Assembly (NCBI GenBank): GCA_944325305.1
Contig: CALUZO010000012.1
Coordinates: forward strand, 1 to 64,000
Origin: an uncultured Rikenellaceae bacterium
GTDB taxonomy: Bacteria; Bacteroidota; Bacteroidia; Bacteroidales; Rikenellaceae
Length of the DNA stretch: 64,000 nt
Direction of reading: 5' to 3'
A program made the translations under genes and the position numbers. Under the pieces are notes generated by a model. That model did not search any database. It was not told the DNA's origin and saw nothing but the letters and a program-made list of their open reading frames with translations. This document shows positions 8,107 to 16,741 of the stretch, piece after piece (within the stretch, counting starts at the first letter, position 1; each line of letters opens with the position of its first letter).

Positions 8107-9537
8107 TTATTTTTCAGTGATTTCCGATGCGGCATCTTCACCCGCGTCGACTGCATTGCTCTGCTTGATGATACGCATCCTGTTCCAGATGGCTAACGCG
8201 AGAGTACCTAAGCCAAGGATGATCGGTCCTATGACCTTGATACTTGCGGTTAGGTGATATACGATCCATGCCAGAGGGCTGCCTGCGAAGTCGAGGGATG
8301 CAGCCTCAGAGAAACCGTCGGGTATCTTCACCGCAGCGTCTTGCGTACGGGCATACACGTCATGAGCCGCCAAAGTAAATGCGGGAGCGAGGTTGGTCAC
8401 GAGATACACCCCGGCGATCAGAACGACAAGTCCGATAATGAACGTTTTCAGCACGTTACCCTTAGTTATCGGAATTACGAGCGGGAAAATATAGAACATC
8501 CCTGCCAGAGAAGCGAGAGGAAGGAATTCATTTCCCGGCAATACTACAGAAAGCACCAAAATTACAGGAATAAGTAGCAACGATACCACCAGCGTCGTCG
8601 GATGTCCGATGACAAGTGCGGGGCTCATACCGATATTAAATCCTGCACTCTTTTTGAACTTTTTGCCTATCATCGTCTTTGTCGCTTCGGAGATCGGCAT
8701 GAGGCCCTCTATGAAGAGGCCCGTGATACGGGGGATCAGCTCCATAACGGCTCCCATCTGGACGCCGAGCATAAGCACCTTGGCGAAATCATAACGTGCC
8801 AACGCTCCTATGCCCAGTCCGACAATCACCCCGAGGAACAGCGGTTCCCCAAGCAGTCCGAACTTTCTCTTCATTCCTTCCGCGTCTATGTTGACCTTGT
8901 TTATGCCGGGTATCTTGTCGAGTATTTTGTTCAGGACAAGGGCAACCGGTGCAAAGCCTCCTACAAAAGGCTGCGGAAGCGAAATGCCGTCCATTTTCTC
9001 GTAATATTTCTGGAAACGCGGAGCCATCCAGTCGGCAATCACCAGGGTAATGATGTAACATATGATAGCGGCAAAGAATCCCCAGAAGATGCTTCCAGTG
9101 GTATAGTAGGCCAAGGCGCCGACAAATGCGAAGTGCCAGTAGTTCCAAAGGTCGATATTGACTGTTTTGGTTGTCTTGGTTATGAGCATCAGAATATTGA
9201 CTCCCAAACAAACGGGAATGACGAACGCTCCCACCGAGGTGTTGTAAGCTATACTTGCCGCAGCTGGCCAGCCCATATCGAATACCTTTAGGCGAAGGCC
9301 GTAGACCTCTACGACATTACCTAAAGCGGGGCCGAGCGCACTTGTCAGCAGCGCTGTAACGATCGAAAGGCCGATGAAACCGACACCGACCAGTAAACCG
9401 CTCTTGACGGCCTTCGACGGTTTTATGCCGATACATATACCGAGTATGGTAAAAAGTATAGGCATCATCACCGCTGCACCCAGACCGAGTACATAGCCGA
9501 AGACCGCTTCGAGAGCGGATGCTATTGATTCGAACAT
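8107..9537 (-). CDS. PTS galactitol-type EIIC-like permease without EIIA/EIIB
   Basis: A 476-residue integral membrane protein of the EIIC-GAT (galactitol) family, with about ten hydrophobic segments. Family features include the N-terminal amphipathic helix and AAVMMPILFTILGICIGIKP, the MGWPAAASIAYNT segment, the loop with LGEPLFLGVIVGLGIG and the GMSPALVIGHPTT stretch. It ends in a hydrophilic tail of ~25 residues with no EIIB domain. No EIIA, EIIB, HPr or EI gene is in the window, and Bacteroidota generally lack a sugar PTS, so it probably works as a phosphotransfer-free permease. Its place between kduD and kduI suggests a deoxy-uronate or diketo acid as substrate; that is inference. Confidence 0.88.
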   Translation of the reverse strand: MFESIASALEAVFGYVLGLGAAVMMPILFTILGICIGIKPSKAVKSGLLVGVGFIGLSIVTALLTSALGPALGNVVEVYGLRLKVFDMGWPAAASIAYNTSVGAFVIPVCLGVNILMLITKTTKTVNIDLWNYWHFAFVGALAYYTTGSIFWGFFAAIICYIITLVIADWMAPRFQKYYEKMDGISLPQPFVGGFAPVALVLNKILDKIPGINKVNIDAEGMKRKFGLLGEPLFLGVIVGLGIGALARYDFAKVLMLGVQMGAVMELIPRITGLFIEGLMPISEATKTMIGKKFKKSAGFNIGMSPALVIGHPTTLVVSLLLIPVILVLSVVLPGNEFLPLASLAGMFYIFPLVIPITKGNVLKTFIIGLVVLIAGVYLVTNLAPAFTLAAHDVYARTQDAAVKIPDGFSEAASLDFAGSPLAWIVYHLTASIKVIGPIILGLGTLALAIWNRMRIIKQSNAVDAGEDAASEITEK

Positions 9538-9572
9538 AAATATCCTTTTTTATTATTCGGCGACTGATTCGA

Positions 9573-10367
9573 TTACGGTTGTTTGCCGATATATGCAAGG
9601 ATACCGCCGTCTACGTAGAGGACATGGCCGTTCACGAAATTCGATGCGTCCGAAGCGAGGAAGACAGCCGGACCCTGAAGGTCTTCGGGAGTTCCCCAAC
9701 GAGCTGCCGGAGTTTTGGCGATAATGAACGAATCGAATGGGTGACGTGAACCGTCGGCCTGTTTTTCACGGAGCGGAGCGGTCTGCGGGGTAGCGATGTA
9801 ACCCGGGCCTATGCCATTGCACTGGATATTGTATTGTCCGTATTCCGAGCAGATATTGCGAGTCAGCATCTTCAATCCGCCCTTTGCGGCAGCGTATGCC
9901 GAAACTGTTTCGCGACCGAGTTCGCTCATCATCGAGCAGATGTTGATGATCTTGCCGTGACCTTTCTTGATCATGCCGGGGATAACGGCTTTCGACACGA
10001 TGAACGGGGCGTTCAAGTCGACGTCGACGACCTGACGGAATTCCGCTGCCGACATTTCGTGCATTGGTATACGTTTGATTATGCCTGCGTTGTTCACAAG
10101 GATATCGATAACGCCGATCTCTTTTTCGATCTGTGCGACCATGGCGTTCACGGCATTCTCGTCAGTAACGTCGCATACGTATCCTTTGACTTCGATTCCT
10201 GCTTCCTTATACGAAGCGAGGCCTCTATCCACCGCCTGCTGGTTGATATCGTTGAAAATGATCTTTGCGCCGGCTTTCGCAAAGGCGCTGGCAATAGCGA
10301 ATCCGATGCCGTAAGATGCACCGGTAACGAGGGCTATTTTGCCATTTAATGAAAATTGATCTGACAT
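9573..10367 (-). CDS. kduD: KduD, 2-deoxy-D-gluconate 3-dehydrogenase family SDR
   Basis: Short-chain dehydrogenase expected to reduce 2,5-diketo-3-deoxygluconate to 2-keto-3-deoxygluconate with NADH in the cytoplasm. The Rossmann motif GASYGIGFAIA, the NNAGI strand and the catalytic YAAAK are present, with a C-terminal LYVDGGILAYIG. The start chosen at 10367 (MSDQFSLNG) gives 264 residues, close to family length; an in-frame ATG at 10400 would add 11 residues before the conserved start and cannot be excluded. No signal peptide is seen, in contrast to KduI. It is the first gene of the operon; a -7 box lies about 80 bases upstream. Confidence 0.93.
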   Translation of the reverse strand: MSDQFSLNGKIALVTGASYGIGFAIASAFAKAGAKIIFNDINQQAVDRGLASYKEAGIEVKGYVCDVTDENAVNAMVAQIEKEIGVIDILVNNAGIIKRIPMHEMSAAEFRQVVDVDLNAPFIVSKAVIPGMIKKGHGKIINICSMMSELGRETVSAYAAAKGGLKMLTRNICSEYGQYNIQCNGIGPGYIATPQTAPLREKQADGSRHPFDSFIIAKTPAARWGTPEDLQGPAVFLASDASNFVNGHVLYVDGGILAYIGKQP

Positions 10368-10448
10368 ACTATTGTAGTTTTTAAGGTTGAAATTCTTCAT
10401 TCAAAGCCAAATGGCACAAAACTCTAAAAATCAAGTCCAGGATAGATG

Positions 10449-10456
10449 CAAAGATA
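10449..10456 (-). promoter_or_regulatory. Promoter -7 element of the kduD operon
   Basis: TATCTTTG on the minus strand, an exact match to TAnnTTTG, 82 bases before the chosen kduD start. No TTTG lies at the expected -33 distance, which fits a promoter that needs an activator, but no regulator gene is nearby. Confidence 0.5.
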
Positions 10457-10556
10457 ATAAATTTGCGTCTGTTTTGCTAATCATTCCGAATCATTCTTAA
10501 AATTATAATACAAAAAGGAAAAACATTCCACCAATCGCCATATTATATTACTCTTC

Positions 10557-12893
10557 TCATATTCCCCATTGTTTATTTGGCTTGTCTCCCAGATATATGA
10601 CAAGTTTTCCGCCCTTTACGAATTCCGAATGAGGAAGCCTGAACGAATCGTATTCCTTGCCGTTAAACATGACTCTTTGGATATAAACATTTTCCGGAGA
10701 ATTGCCTATCGTCTCTATAACAAACTCTTTACCTGGATAATAACGCTTGTCGAGTTTAATGGTAATCCTGTCGAATATCGGAGAGGTGATTTCGTAATGA
10801 GGGTCGGTGGAGGCTCCGCCCTGGACATCGAACAGGCCTATTGCCATCAACACTCCGATCGCCCCCATCTGGCCCTGATCTTCATCGCCGTTATAACCGC
10901 CATAGGGTGTGGTATCGCTGAATACGTCTCTCTTAATCCGTCTGACCCAGTACTGTGTGAGCCACGGTGCGCCGGCATGACTGAACAGGTGAGCCATATG
11001 CAACGATGGTTGGTTCTCGTAATCGACCCAATTTTCCGCATGTTTGCCATGGTCGGTGATGAAGTTCATCGGCGCAGCCATCTCGAACTGCTTGTTGAGT
11101 TTCTTGACGAACGCCTCCTTGCCACCGATCATATCTACAAGATCTTCTATATTATGGGGAACATAATAGGTAAATATGGCCGAGTTACTCTCTACGAAGC
11201 CCTTGGTATTGAAACCCTTACCTATAGGTGCAAAATTTTCCAGCCATGACCCGTCGAGAGTTCGCGGGCGCATCCACCCGACCGTCTTGTCGAACACATT
11301 GCGGTAGTTGAACGAACGATCATAATATTTCTCGAAAGTTTCCGTTTTGCCGAGTCCCTTGGCGAATTGCGACATGCACCAGTCCTCGTATGCGAAATAG
11401 AGAGTCATCGCACAGCCCTCTTTATGTCCGGCATTGCCTGGAATACCTTCGGGGACAAAGCCCTGTTCGACATAATGTTTCATGTATTCGTTGGCTTTGG
11501 TTTCGTATCCGGCATGGTCGCGTATGCCGCCCTGTTCGGAATTCTTAATGCTGCCTTCGAATGCGGCTTCGACGTCGAAATCACGTATGCCTTTGTTATA
11601 TGCCGCCGCTATAAGCGGAATAGCCTGGTCACCGACCATCACGTATGTGTAGTTTCCGCCGCTCGGTCCGCGCGCTATCATGCCGCCGTTATGATAGTAA
11701 TCCACCAGCGTCGATACGAATTCGCTCATTATCTTGGGATAGGCCATCGACCACAGTATATTCAGGTTGAACTCGGCTCCCCAGAACGCATCCGAATTGT
11801 AAGTGTTGCGCACCGGTTTTCCATGTTCCAGCGGAACCTGCCTTACGACCGGTTCGTCGCCCGTATTGTCGATATATTTCCCGTTCACATCCGAGAAGGT
11901 GCGGCGTCCCAGCAACGAATGCCACAGATCGGTGTAAAATTTGATGCGTTCCTGTTCCGTTCCGCCCTCGACCTCGATCTTACCCAATTCGTTCTCCCAC
12001 TCCCTGTATGAATCGCGCACCACCCTGTCGAAATTCCAATGATCCAGCTCCTCCCTCATGTTAAGCGCCGCCTGCTCGATGCTCACGTATGATATGGCGA
12101 CCTTCATCATTACCGAGTTACTGCGAGGCTCATCGAAAGAGACATAACCGCCGACATCCTTTCCTTCGAAATAGTCCTTCTTCACCAACTGTTTTTTCTT
12201 ATCGATTATCTCCCATCCGCCGAACTCGCTCATCGGCTGGTGGAACTCCGCCACGAAATAGACCGTAAAGGGTTTCTTGCGTCTGTTCGTGGGAGCCATC
12301 ACGGAGTATCCCTCGATACAGTAGTCAGACACTTTTTTAATATAAGCCTTCTCTGTCGGGCCATGAGCGAGAAACGCACCTATATCGAAAATAACGTTGG
12401 CCTTTTCTCCCTCGGGGTATTTATACCTGTGCATTCCCACCCTCCTGGTCGATGTAAGCTCCGCCTCTATGCCATACTTATCCAAAACGACCTTGTGGTA
12501 TCCCGGTTTGACGATTTCGGTATCATGCGAGAACCCGGATTTATAACTCTCCATACCCAGATGTCCGGTCATTTTACCGGTGGTCGGCATAACCGGGACT
12601 CCGGATATTTGCCAGCCGTGTATGTGGCTGAAGCACCTTATTTCGGTCGAGTCATAGAGATAACCCGACGTCCACGATCCCCTAACCCACGTATCCGGAC
12701 TCAGGTTTACCATTCCGAAAGGACGCGAGGCGGAGGAGAAAAAAAACCAGCGTGAATTGTGGGTATCTATCTGAGGCCGTACGCAATCGACAAGCGGGAA
12801 CTTTGATGCAGACAGCGCAAGCGGCATCGAAATCAGACACAGCATTATTATACGTCTGAACACAAATACGGAGGTAACATCTGTCATTTTCAT
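10557..12893 (-). CDS. GH92 alpha-mannosidase, secreted
   Basis: Calcium-dependent exo-alpha-mannosidase of family GH92, acting on alpha-mannose linkages of N-glycans or yeast mannan; the linkage cannot be read from sequence. The 778 residues fit the family. After a signal sequence (RRIIMLCLISMPLALSAS) the N-terminal beta-domain starts with VDCVRPQIDTHNSRW, and GH92 marks follow: SHIHGWQISG, TDLWHSLLGRR, SDAFWGAEFNLNILW, GPSGGNYTYVMVGDQ, and the late GYNGDEDQGQMGA segment where family members carry catalytic and calcium residues. The start is the ATG at 12893 (a second lies at 12887); an upstream TTG at 12917 is unlikely. It stands alone, with no SusC/SusD pair in the window. Confidence 0.93.
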   Translation of the reverse strand: MKMTDVTSVFVFRRIIMLCLISMPLALSASKFPLVDCVRPQIDTHNSRWFFFSSASRPFGMVNLSPDTWVRGSWTSGYLYDSTEIRCFSHIHGWQISGVPVMPTTGKMTGHLGMESYKSGFSHDTEIVKPGYHKVVLDKYGIEAELTSTRRVGMHRYKYPEGEKANVIFDIGAFLAHGPTEKAYIKKVSDYCIEGYSVMAPTNRRKKPFTVYFVAEFHQPMSEFGGWEIIDKKKQLVKKDYFEGKDVGGYVSFDEPRSNSVMMKVAISYVSIEQAALNMREELDHWNFDRVVRDSYREWENELGKIEVEGGTEQERIKFYTDLWHSLLGRRTFSDVNGKYIDNTGDEPVVRQVPLEHGKPVRNTYNSDAFWGAEFNLNILWSMAYPKIMSEFVSTLVDYYHNGGMIARGPSGGNYTYVMVGDQAIPLIAAAYNKGIRDFDVEAAFEGSIKNSEQGGIRDHAGYETKANEYMKHYVEQGFVPEGIPGNAGHKEGCAMTLYFAYEDWCMSQFAKGLGKTETFEKYYDRSFNYRNVFDKTVGWMRPRTLDGSWLENFAPIGKGFNTKGFVESNSAIFTYYVPHNIEDLVDMIGGKEAFVKKLNKQFEMAAPMNFITDHGKHAENWVDYENQPSLHMAHLFSHAGAPWLTQYWVRRIKRDVFSDTTPYGGYNGDEDQGQMGAIGVLMAIGLFDVQGGASTDPHYEITSPIFDRITIKLDKRYYPGKEFVIETIGNSPENVYIQRVMFNGKEYDSFRLPHSEFVKGGKLVIYLGDKPNKQWGI

Positions 12894-12976
12894 AGTCCGG
12901 GTTATTAAGTTTCGCAATAAGTCTTTAAAATTAAGTATAATTTGTCAGAATCTGATATCGCCCGACGAATTATCTG

Positions 12977-13039
12977 CACCGTATCGAATAAATGATGGGG
13001 GGCCGTTATCCGGCCCCCCATCATTTATTCGATACGGTG
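12977..13039. terminator. 63-base perfect stem-loop after the carboxylase operon
   Basis: Two perfect 29-base inverted arms (12977-13005 and 13011-13039) flank a 5-base loop. The outer part of each arm is AT-rich and the inner part is a GGGGGGCC/GGCCCCCC core. On the minus strand it begins two bases after the stop codon of the carboxyltransferase gene. There is no downstream U-run, but the ATTTATT inside the second arm could serve. It is probably a transcription end point and 3' RNA protection element; see findings. Confidence 0.75.
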
Positions 13040-13041
13040 TT

Positions 13042-14574
13042 CTACAAAGGCATATTGCCATGTTTTTTATGCGGATTGACACGTATCTTGTTTTGTGTCA
13101 TTTCGAGCGCCTGTATAAGTTTCTTGCGGGTCTGGCGCGGCATGATTATCTCGTCGATATAACCTTTTTCGGCAGCCTGGTAGGGGTTGGCGAAGTTTGC
13201 CGTATATTCTTCCAGAGCCTTTTCCTTTTCTTCTTCGTCGGCATTGCGGTACAGGATGTTGACTGCCCCCTGCGCACCCATAACCGCGATCTCGGCCGAA
13301 GGGTAAGCCAAGTTGATATCCGATCCTGTCTGTTTGCTCGACATCACGATATAGGCACCGCCGTATGCCTTGCGCAGTATAAGCGTTATCTTAGGCACCG
13401 TAGCCTCTACATAGGCATATACTATTTTCGCTCCGTGGCGGATGATACCGTTATGTTCCTGAGTGCAGCCGGGAAGGAAGCCAGGGACGTCCTCGAGGGT
13501 AATGAGCGGTATATTGAAACAGTCGCAGAAACGAATAAAGCGCGCTGCCTTATCCGAAGCGTCTATATCCAGCACACCGGCAAGAAACGCGGGCTGATTG
13601 GCCACGATACCTGCCGTACGGCCACCCAAGCGCACGAAACCTATCACCACGTTCTTGGCGAAATGCGGCATTATTTCGAAGAAATAGTTATCGTCTGCAA
13701 CCGATTCGATAAGTTCTTTGATGTCATATGGCACGTTCGGGTCTGCCGGAATGAGTGTCTGCAAACGTTCGTCCTCACGGTTTATGTCGTCGGTCACGGC
13801 ACGCGGCGGCACATCCTCCAGATTGTTGGAAGGCAAGAAACTGAGCAATTCCCTGATTCCCATAAGCACTTCCTCTTCGGTATTGCCCAGAAAATGGGCC
13901 ACACCGCTCTTGCTGTTGTGGGTGTATGCGCCGCCGAGTTCCTCCTTGGTCACCTCCTCGTGTGTAACGGCTTTTACCACATCTGGTCCCGTAACGAACA
14001 TATGGCTCTTTTCGTTGACCATGAAAATAAAGTCGGTGAGGGCCGGCGAATAGCACGCACCGCCGGCGCACGGGCCGAGGATAGCCGATATTTGCGGAAT
14101 AACACCCGACGCTATCGTATTCTGGAAGAAAATATTGGCATACCCCGTAAGGCTGTCGATACCCTCCTGGATACGGGCGCCTCCCGAGTCGTTAAGTGCT
14201 ATGACGGGAGCACCGTTCTTGAGGGCCATGGTCTGGACCTTGACGATCTTGTTGGCATTGGTAATGCTCAATGAACCGCCGAACACGGTAAAGTCGTAAG
14301 CATAGACATAAACCTGGCGTCCGTCTATCTTCCCGCAACCCGAGACAATACCGTCACCAGGAACCTTGTTATCCTGCATGTCGAAATTTGTACAACGGTG
14401 GGTGACGAATTTGTCGAACTCCACGAAAGTGCCTTTATCGAGCAGCATTTCTATACGCTCACGGGCAGTCATACGGCCCGAAGCATGCTGTTTTTCTATT
14501 TTTTTCTCGCCTCCGCCCAGTTCGGCAGCCTTGTCTTTGGCGAGGAATTCCTCGTATATTTTGTTGTTGTCCAT
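13042..14574 (-). CDS. Acyl-CoA carboxylase carboxyltransferase subunit (PccB/MmdA type)
   Basis: Carboxyltransferase subunit that moves CO2 between biotin and propionyl-CoA/methylmalonyl-CoA. The 510 residues carry both crotonase-like halves: the N half with SGGARIQEG and GPCAGGACYSPAL, the C half with DVPGFLPGCTQEHNG and the acyl-CoA-pocket stretch AVMGAQGAVNILYR. The same family serves propionyl-CoA carboxylase and methylmalonyl-CoA decarboxylase. Here the operon also encodes a biotin carboxylase and a carrier but no membrane decarboxylase subunit, which favours an ATP-dependent carboxylase. It is the third gene of the operon, 84 bases after the carrier. Confidence 0.92.
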   Translation of the reverse strand: MDNNKIYEEFLAKDKAAELGGGEKKIEKQHASGRMTARERIEMLLDKGTFVEFDKFVTHRCTNFDMQDNKVPGDGIVSGCGKIDGRQVYVYAYDFTVFGGSLSITNANKIVKVQTMALKNGAPVIALNDSGGARIQEGIDSLTGYANIFFQNTIASGVIPQISAILGPCAGGACYSPALTDFIFMVNEKSHMFVTGPDVVKAVTHEEVTKEELGGAYTHNSKSGVAHFLGNTEEEVLMGIRELLSFLPSNNLEDVPPRAVTDDINREDERLQTLIPADPNVPYDIKELIESVADDNYFFEIMPHFAKNVVIGFVRLGGRTAGIVANQPAFLAGVLDIDASDKAARFIRFCDCFNIPLITLEDVPGFLPGCTQEHNGIIRHGAKIVYAYVEATVPKITLILRKAYGGAYIVMSSKQTGSDINLAYPSAEIAVMGAQGAVNILYRNADEEEKEKALEEYTANFANPYQAAEKGYIDEIIMPRQTRKKLIQALEMTQNKIRVNPHKKHGNMPL

Positions 14575-14658
14575 TTGCTACTGTGTCTTTAAATAAATAT
14601 TCAATTTACCGTGCTTCATGCGCCAAAGCGACCATGCGAAGCATCCTGCAGGTAATTG

Positions 14659-15162
14659 TCACTGGTTGATGTCGAGTTTTATGAGCTGTTGCCCCGAGGC
14701 TACAGAATCGCCCTCTGCAACGAGGACCTCACGCACGATGCAGTCACCGACCACCTTCAGGTTGCTCTGCATTTTCATCGCCTCGAAAACTATCAGAGTA
14801 TCGCCGTCGGTGGCACGATCACCCGGTTTGAAATTAATCTTAACTATCTTCCCAGGCATCGGTGCCGTGATGGTGTCGTCCTGACGGCCTTCGTCCTTAC
14901 GGCGCGAACGCATGTATTTTTCCTGCGCGTCGATTATATCGACATCGTATGAGTTGAATCCACGGTTGACCTTGAATTGCTTGCCGTTGCGCACCACCTC
15001 CATATTGAACGACTGCCCGTTGTAGATAAGCGAACATACACCGTTGTCGGCTATAACGATGTCCACATCATAGGTTTTGCCGTCCACCGTAGCGCGAACC
15101 TTGTTGTCTTCCTTGGAGATAAGTTCTACCTCCGCAACGCGATCTCCTATATGAATTTCCAT
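14659..15162 (-). CDS. Biotin carboxyl carrier protein of the acyl-CoA carboxylase
   Basis: A 167-residue carrier whose C-terminal ~70 residues form a biotinyl/lipoyl domain starting at TAPMPGKIVKI, with the biotin lysine in FEAMKMQ. The N-terminal ~90 residues make a beta-rich region (VDGKTYDVDIV, SFNMEVVRNG) resembling the linker found in propionyl-CoA carboxylase alpha chains, before a charged segment (MRSRRKDEGRQDD). In many organisms this part is fused to the biotin carboxylase; here it is a separate gene 13 bases after it. The split arrangement is common in Bacteroidales. Confidence 0.92.
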   Translation of the reverse strand: MEIHIGDRVAEVELISKEDNKVRATVDGKTYDVDIVIADNGVCSLIYNGQSFNMEVVRNGKQFKVNRGFNSYDVDIIDAQEKYMRSRRKDEGRQDDTITAPMPGKIVKINFKPGDRATDGDTLIVFEAMKMQSNLKVVGDCIVREVLVAEGDSVASGQQLIKLDINQ

Positions 15163-15175
15163 AAACTACCTTTTT

Positions 15176-16711
15176 TTAAATTCCAGTCATACCCTTGCGT
15201 TTGCCGAACTCCCTCCAACGATTGAGAGTGCCGGTAGGCTGCGGAATCGGAGTCCCTATCGTACCCTCTTCCAGCATCACCCAGTTAACCAAAGCGGCTA
15301 TCATGGTCATATCTTCGACAAGGCCTTCGTCCGTATCGCCAGGCTGGTTCTCCTTGCGGTAACGACTGATAATCTCATCGTTCTTTTCAAGAAATGCCGT
15401 ATCATATCCGCCGCGCACGAAATCTGGCGTATGCATTATCGCGTTAAGGTAAGATATGTTGGTTTTTATGCCTGTGATCTTGTATTCGTCGAGTGCCGCT
15501 CTCATGCGTTCAATGGCATATTCTCTCGTTGTGGCCCATACGATGAGCTTGGCTACCATCGGATCGTAATATATCGGTATCTCATAACCCTCGTAAACGT
15601 AGCTGTCCACACGGACGCCCAAGCCGTTGGGTTCGGTAACCTGATTGATCAGTCCGGGCGAAGGCATGAAATTGTTGTCGGCATCTTCGGCGCACACGCG
15701 GCACTCTATGGAGTGGCGGCGCTGCACTATGTCCGACTGTTTGAGGTGCAACGGCTCTCCTGAGGCTATGTATATCTGCTCCTTGACCAGATCGAGTCCG
15801 AGCACCTCTTCGGTGACCGGGTGTTCCACCTGGAGGCGCGTATTCATCTCGAGGAAATAGTAGTTGTAATCCTTATCCACAAGAAATTCTATCGTCCCGG
15901 CACCCACATAATCTACGGCTTTGGCAGCCGCTACGGCAGTTTGACCCATCTTCTGCCTCAACTCCGGCGTTATGAACGGCGACGGACTCTCTTCCACAAC
16001 CTTCTGATGGCGGCGCTGTATCGAGCATTCCCTGTCGTAAAGATGGATAACGTTTCCATACTTGTCGCCCAATATCTGAAACTCTATGTGATGAGGCTCT
16101 TCGATGTATTTCTCGATGTAAACCGTCTCATCGCCGAATGACGAAAGCGCTTCCGAACGGGCAGTGGTATAGGCCTCCTCTACGTCCGATTCGCAACGGA
16201 TCAGGCGCATTCCCTTGCCTCCTCCGCCGGAGGCAGCTTTCAGTATAACCGGGAATCCTATCTCACGGCAAACCCTTGCGGCTTCCTCGACCGATTCGAG
16301 TTTTCTTTCGATACCCGGCACTACGGGCACCCCTGCCTCTATCATCGACCTGCGGGCCGATATCTTATCGCCCATACGTTCGATAGTCTCGGCTCTCGGT
16401 CCTATGAAGGTAATGCCTGCAGCTTCGCATTTGCGGGCGAATTCCGTGTTCTCAGAAAGAAAACCGTAACCAGGATGGACCGCATCGGCCCCGCATGCCA
16501 ATGCCGTTTCGATTATTTTGTCTATCTTCAGATAACTCTCCGACGATGGTGCCGGGCCTATATAATAGGCTTCATCGGCAAGCATTACGTGTTTCGACAT
16601 TCTGTCGGCATCGGAAAACAGTGCGACAGAAACAATCCCCATTTCGCGGCACGACCGTATAATTCTGACGGCAATCTCACCACGATTGGCTATAACAACT
16701 TTTTTGACCAT
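15176..16711 (-). CDS. Biotin carboxylase subunit of acyl-CoA carboxylase
   Basis: ATP-grasp enzyme that carboxylates biotin using bicarbonate. The 511 residues contain the N-terminal domain (VVIANRGEIAVRIIRSCREMG), the glycine-rich ATP loop AASGGGGKGMRLI, the catalytic stretch EMNTRLQVEHPVTEEV and the C-terminal biotin carboxylase domain (SIECRVCAEDA). It runs about 50-60 residues longer than E. coli AccC, as propionyl-CoA-type subunits often do. It is the first gene of the operon and starts about 30 bases after a full cobalamin riboswitch, so expression should respond to vitamin B12. Confidence 0.93.
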   Translation of the reverse strand: MVKKVVIANRGEIAVRIIRSCREMGIVSVALFSDADRMSKHVMLADEAYYIGPAPSSESYLKIDKIIETALACGADAVHPGYGFLSENTEFARKCEAAGITFIGPRAETIERMGDKISARRSMIEAGVPVVPGIERKLESVEEAARVCREIGFPVILKAASGGGGKGMRLIRCESDVEEAYTTARSEALSSFGDETVYIEKYIEEPHHIEFQILGDKYGNVIHLYDRECSIQRRHQKVVEESPSPFITPELRQKMGQTAVAAAKAVDYVGAGTIEFLVDKDYNYYFLEMNTRLQVEHPVTEEVLGLDLVKEQIYIASGEPLHLKQSDIVQRRHSIECRVCAEDADNNFMPSPGLINQVTEPNGLGVRVDSYVYEGYEIPIYYDPMVAKLIVWATTREYAIERMRAALDEYKITGIKTNISYLNAIMHTPDFVRGGYDTAFLEKNDEIISRYRKENQPGDTDEGLVEDMTMIAALVNWVMLEEGTIGTPIPQPTGTLNRWREFGKRKGMTGI

Positions 16712-16741
16712 ATATTAATATTTGGTTCAACATCGAGTTTG

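Noticed and set aside
13060..14274. 404-codon open frame opposite the carboxyltransferase gene
   Set aside because: Shadow frame with the same artefact composition; the true gene on the other strand is unmistakable.
13042..16711. Sodium-pumping methylmalonyl-CoA decarboxylase
   Set aside because: The carboxyltransferase is of the shared family, but the operon has a biotin carboxylase and no membrane beta subunit, so an ATP-dependent carboxylase is favoured.
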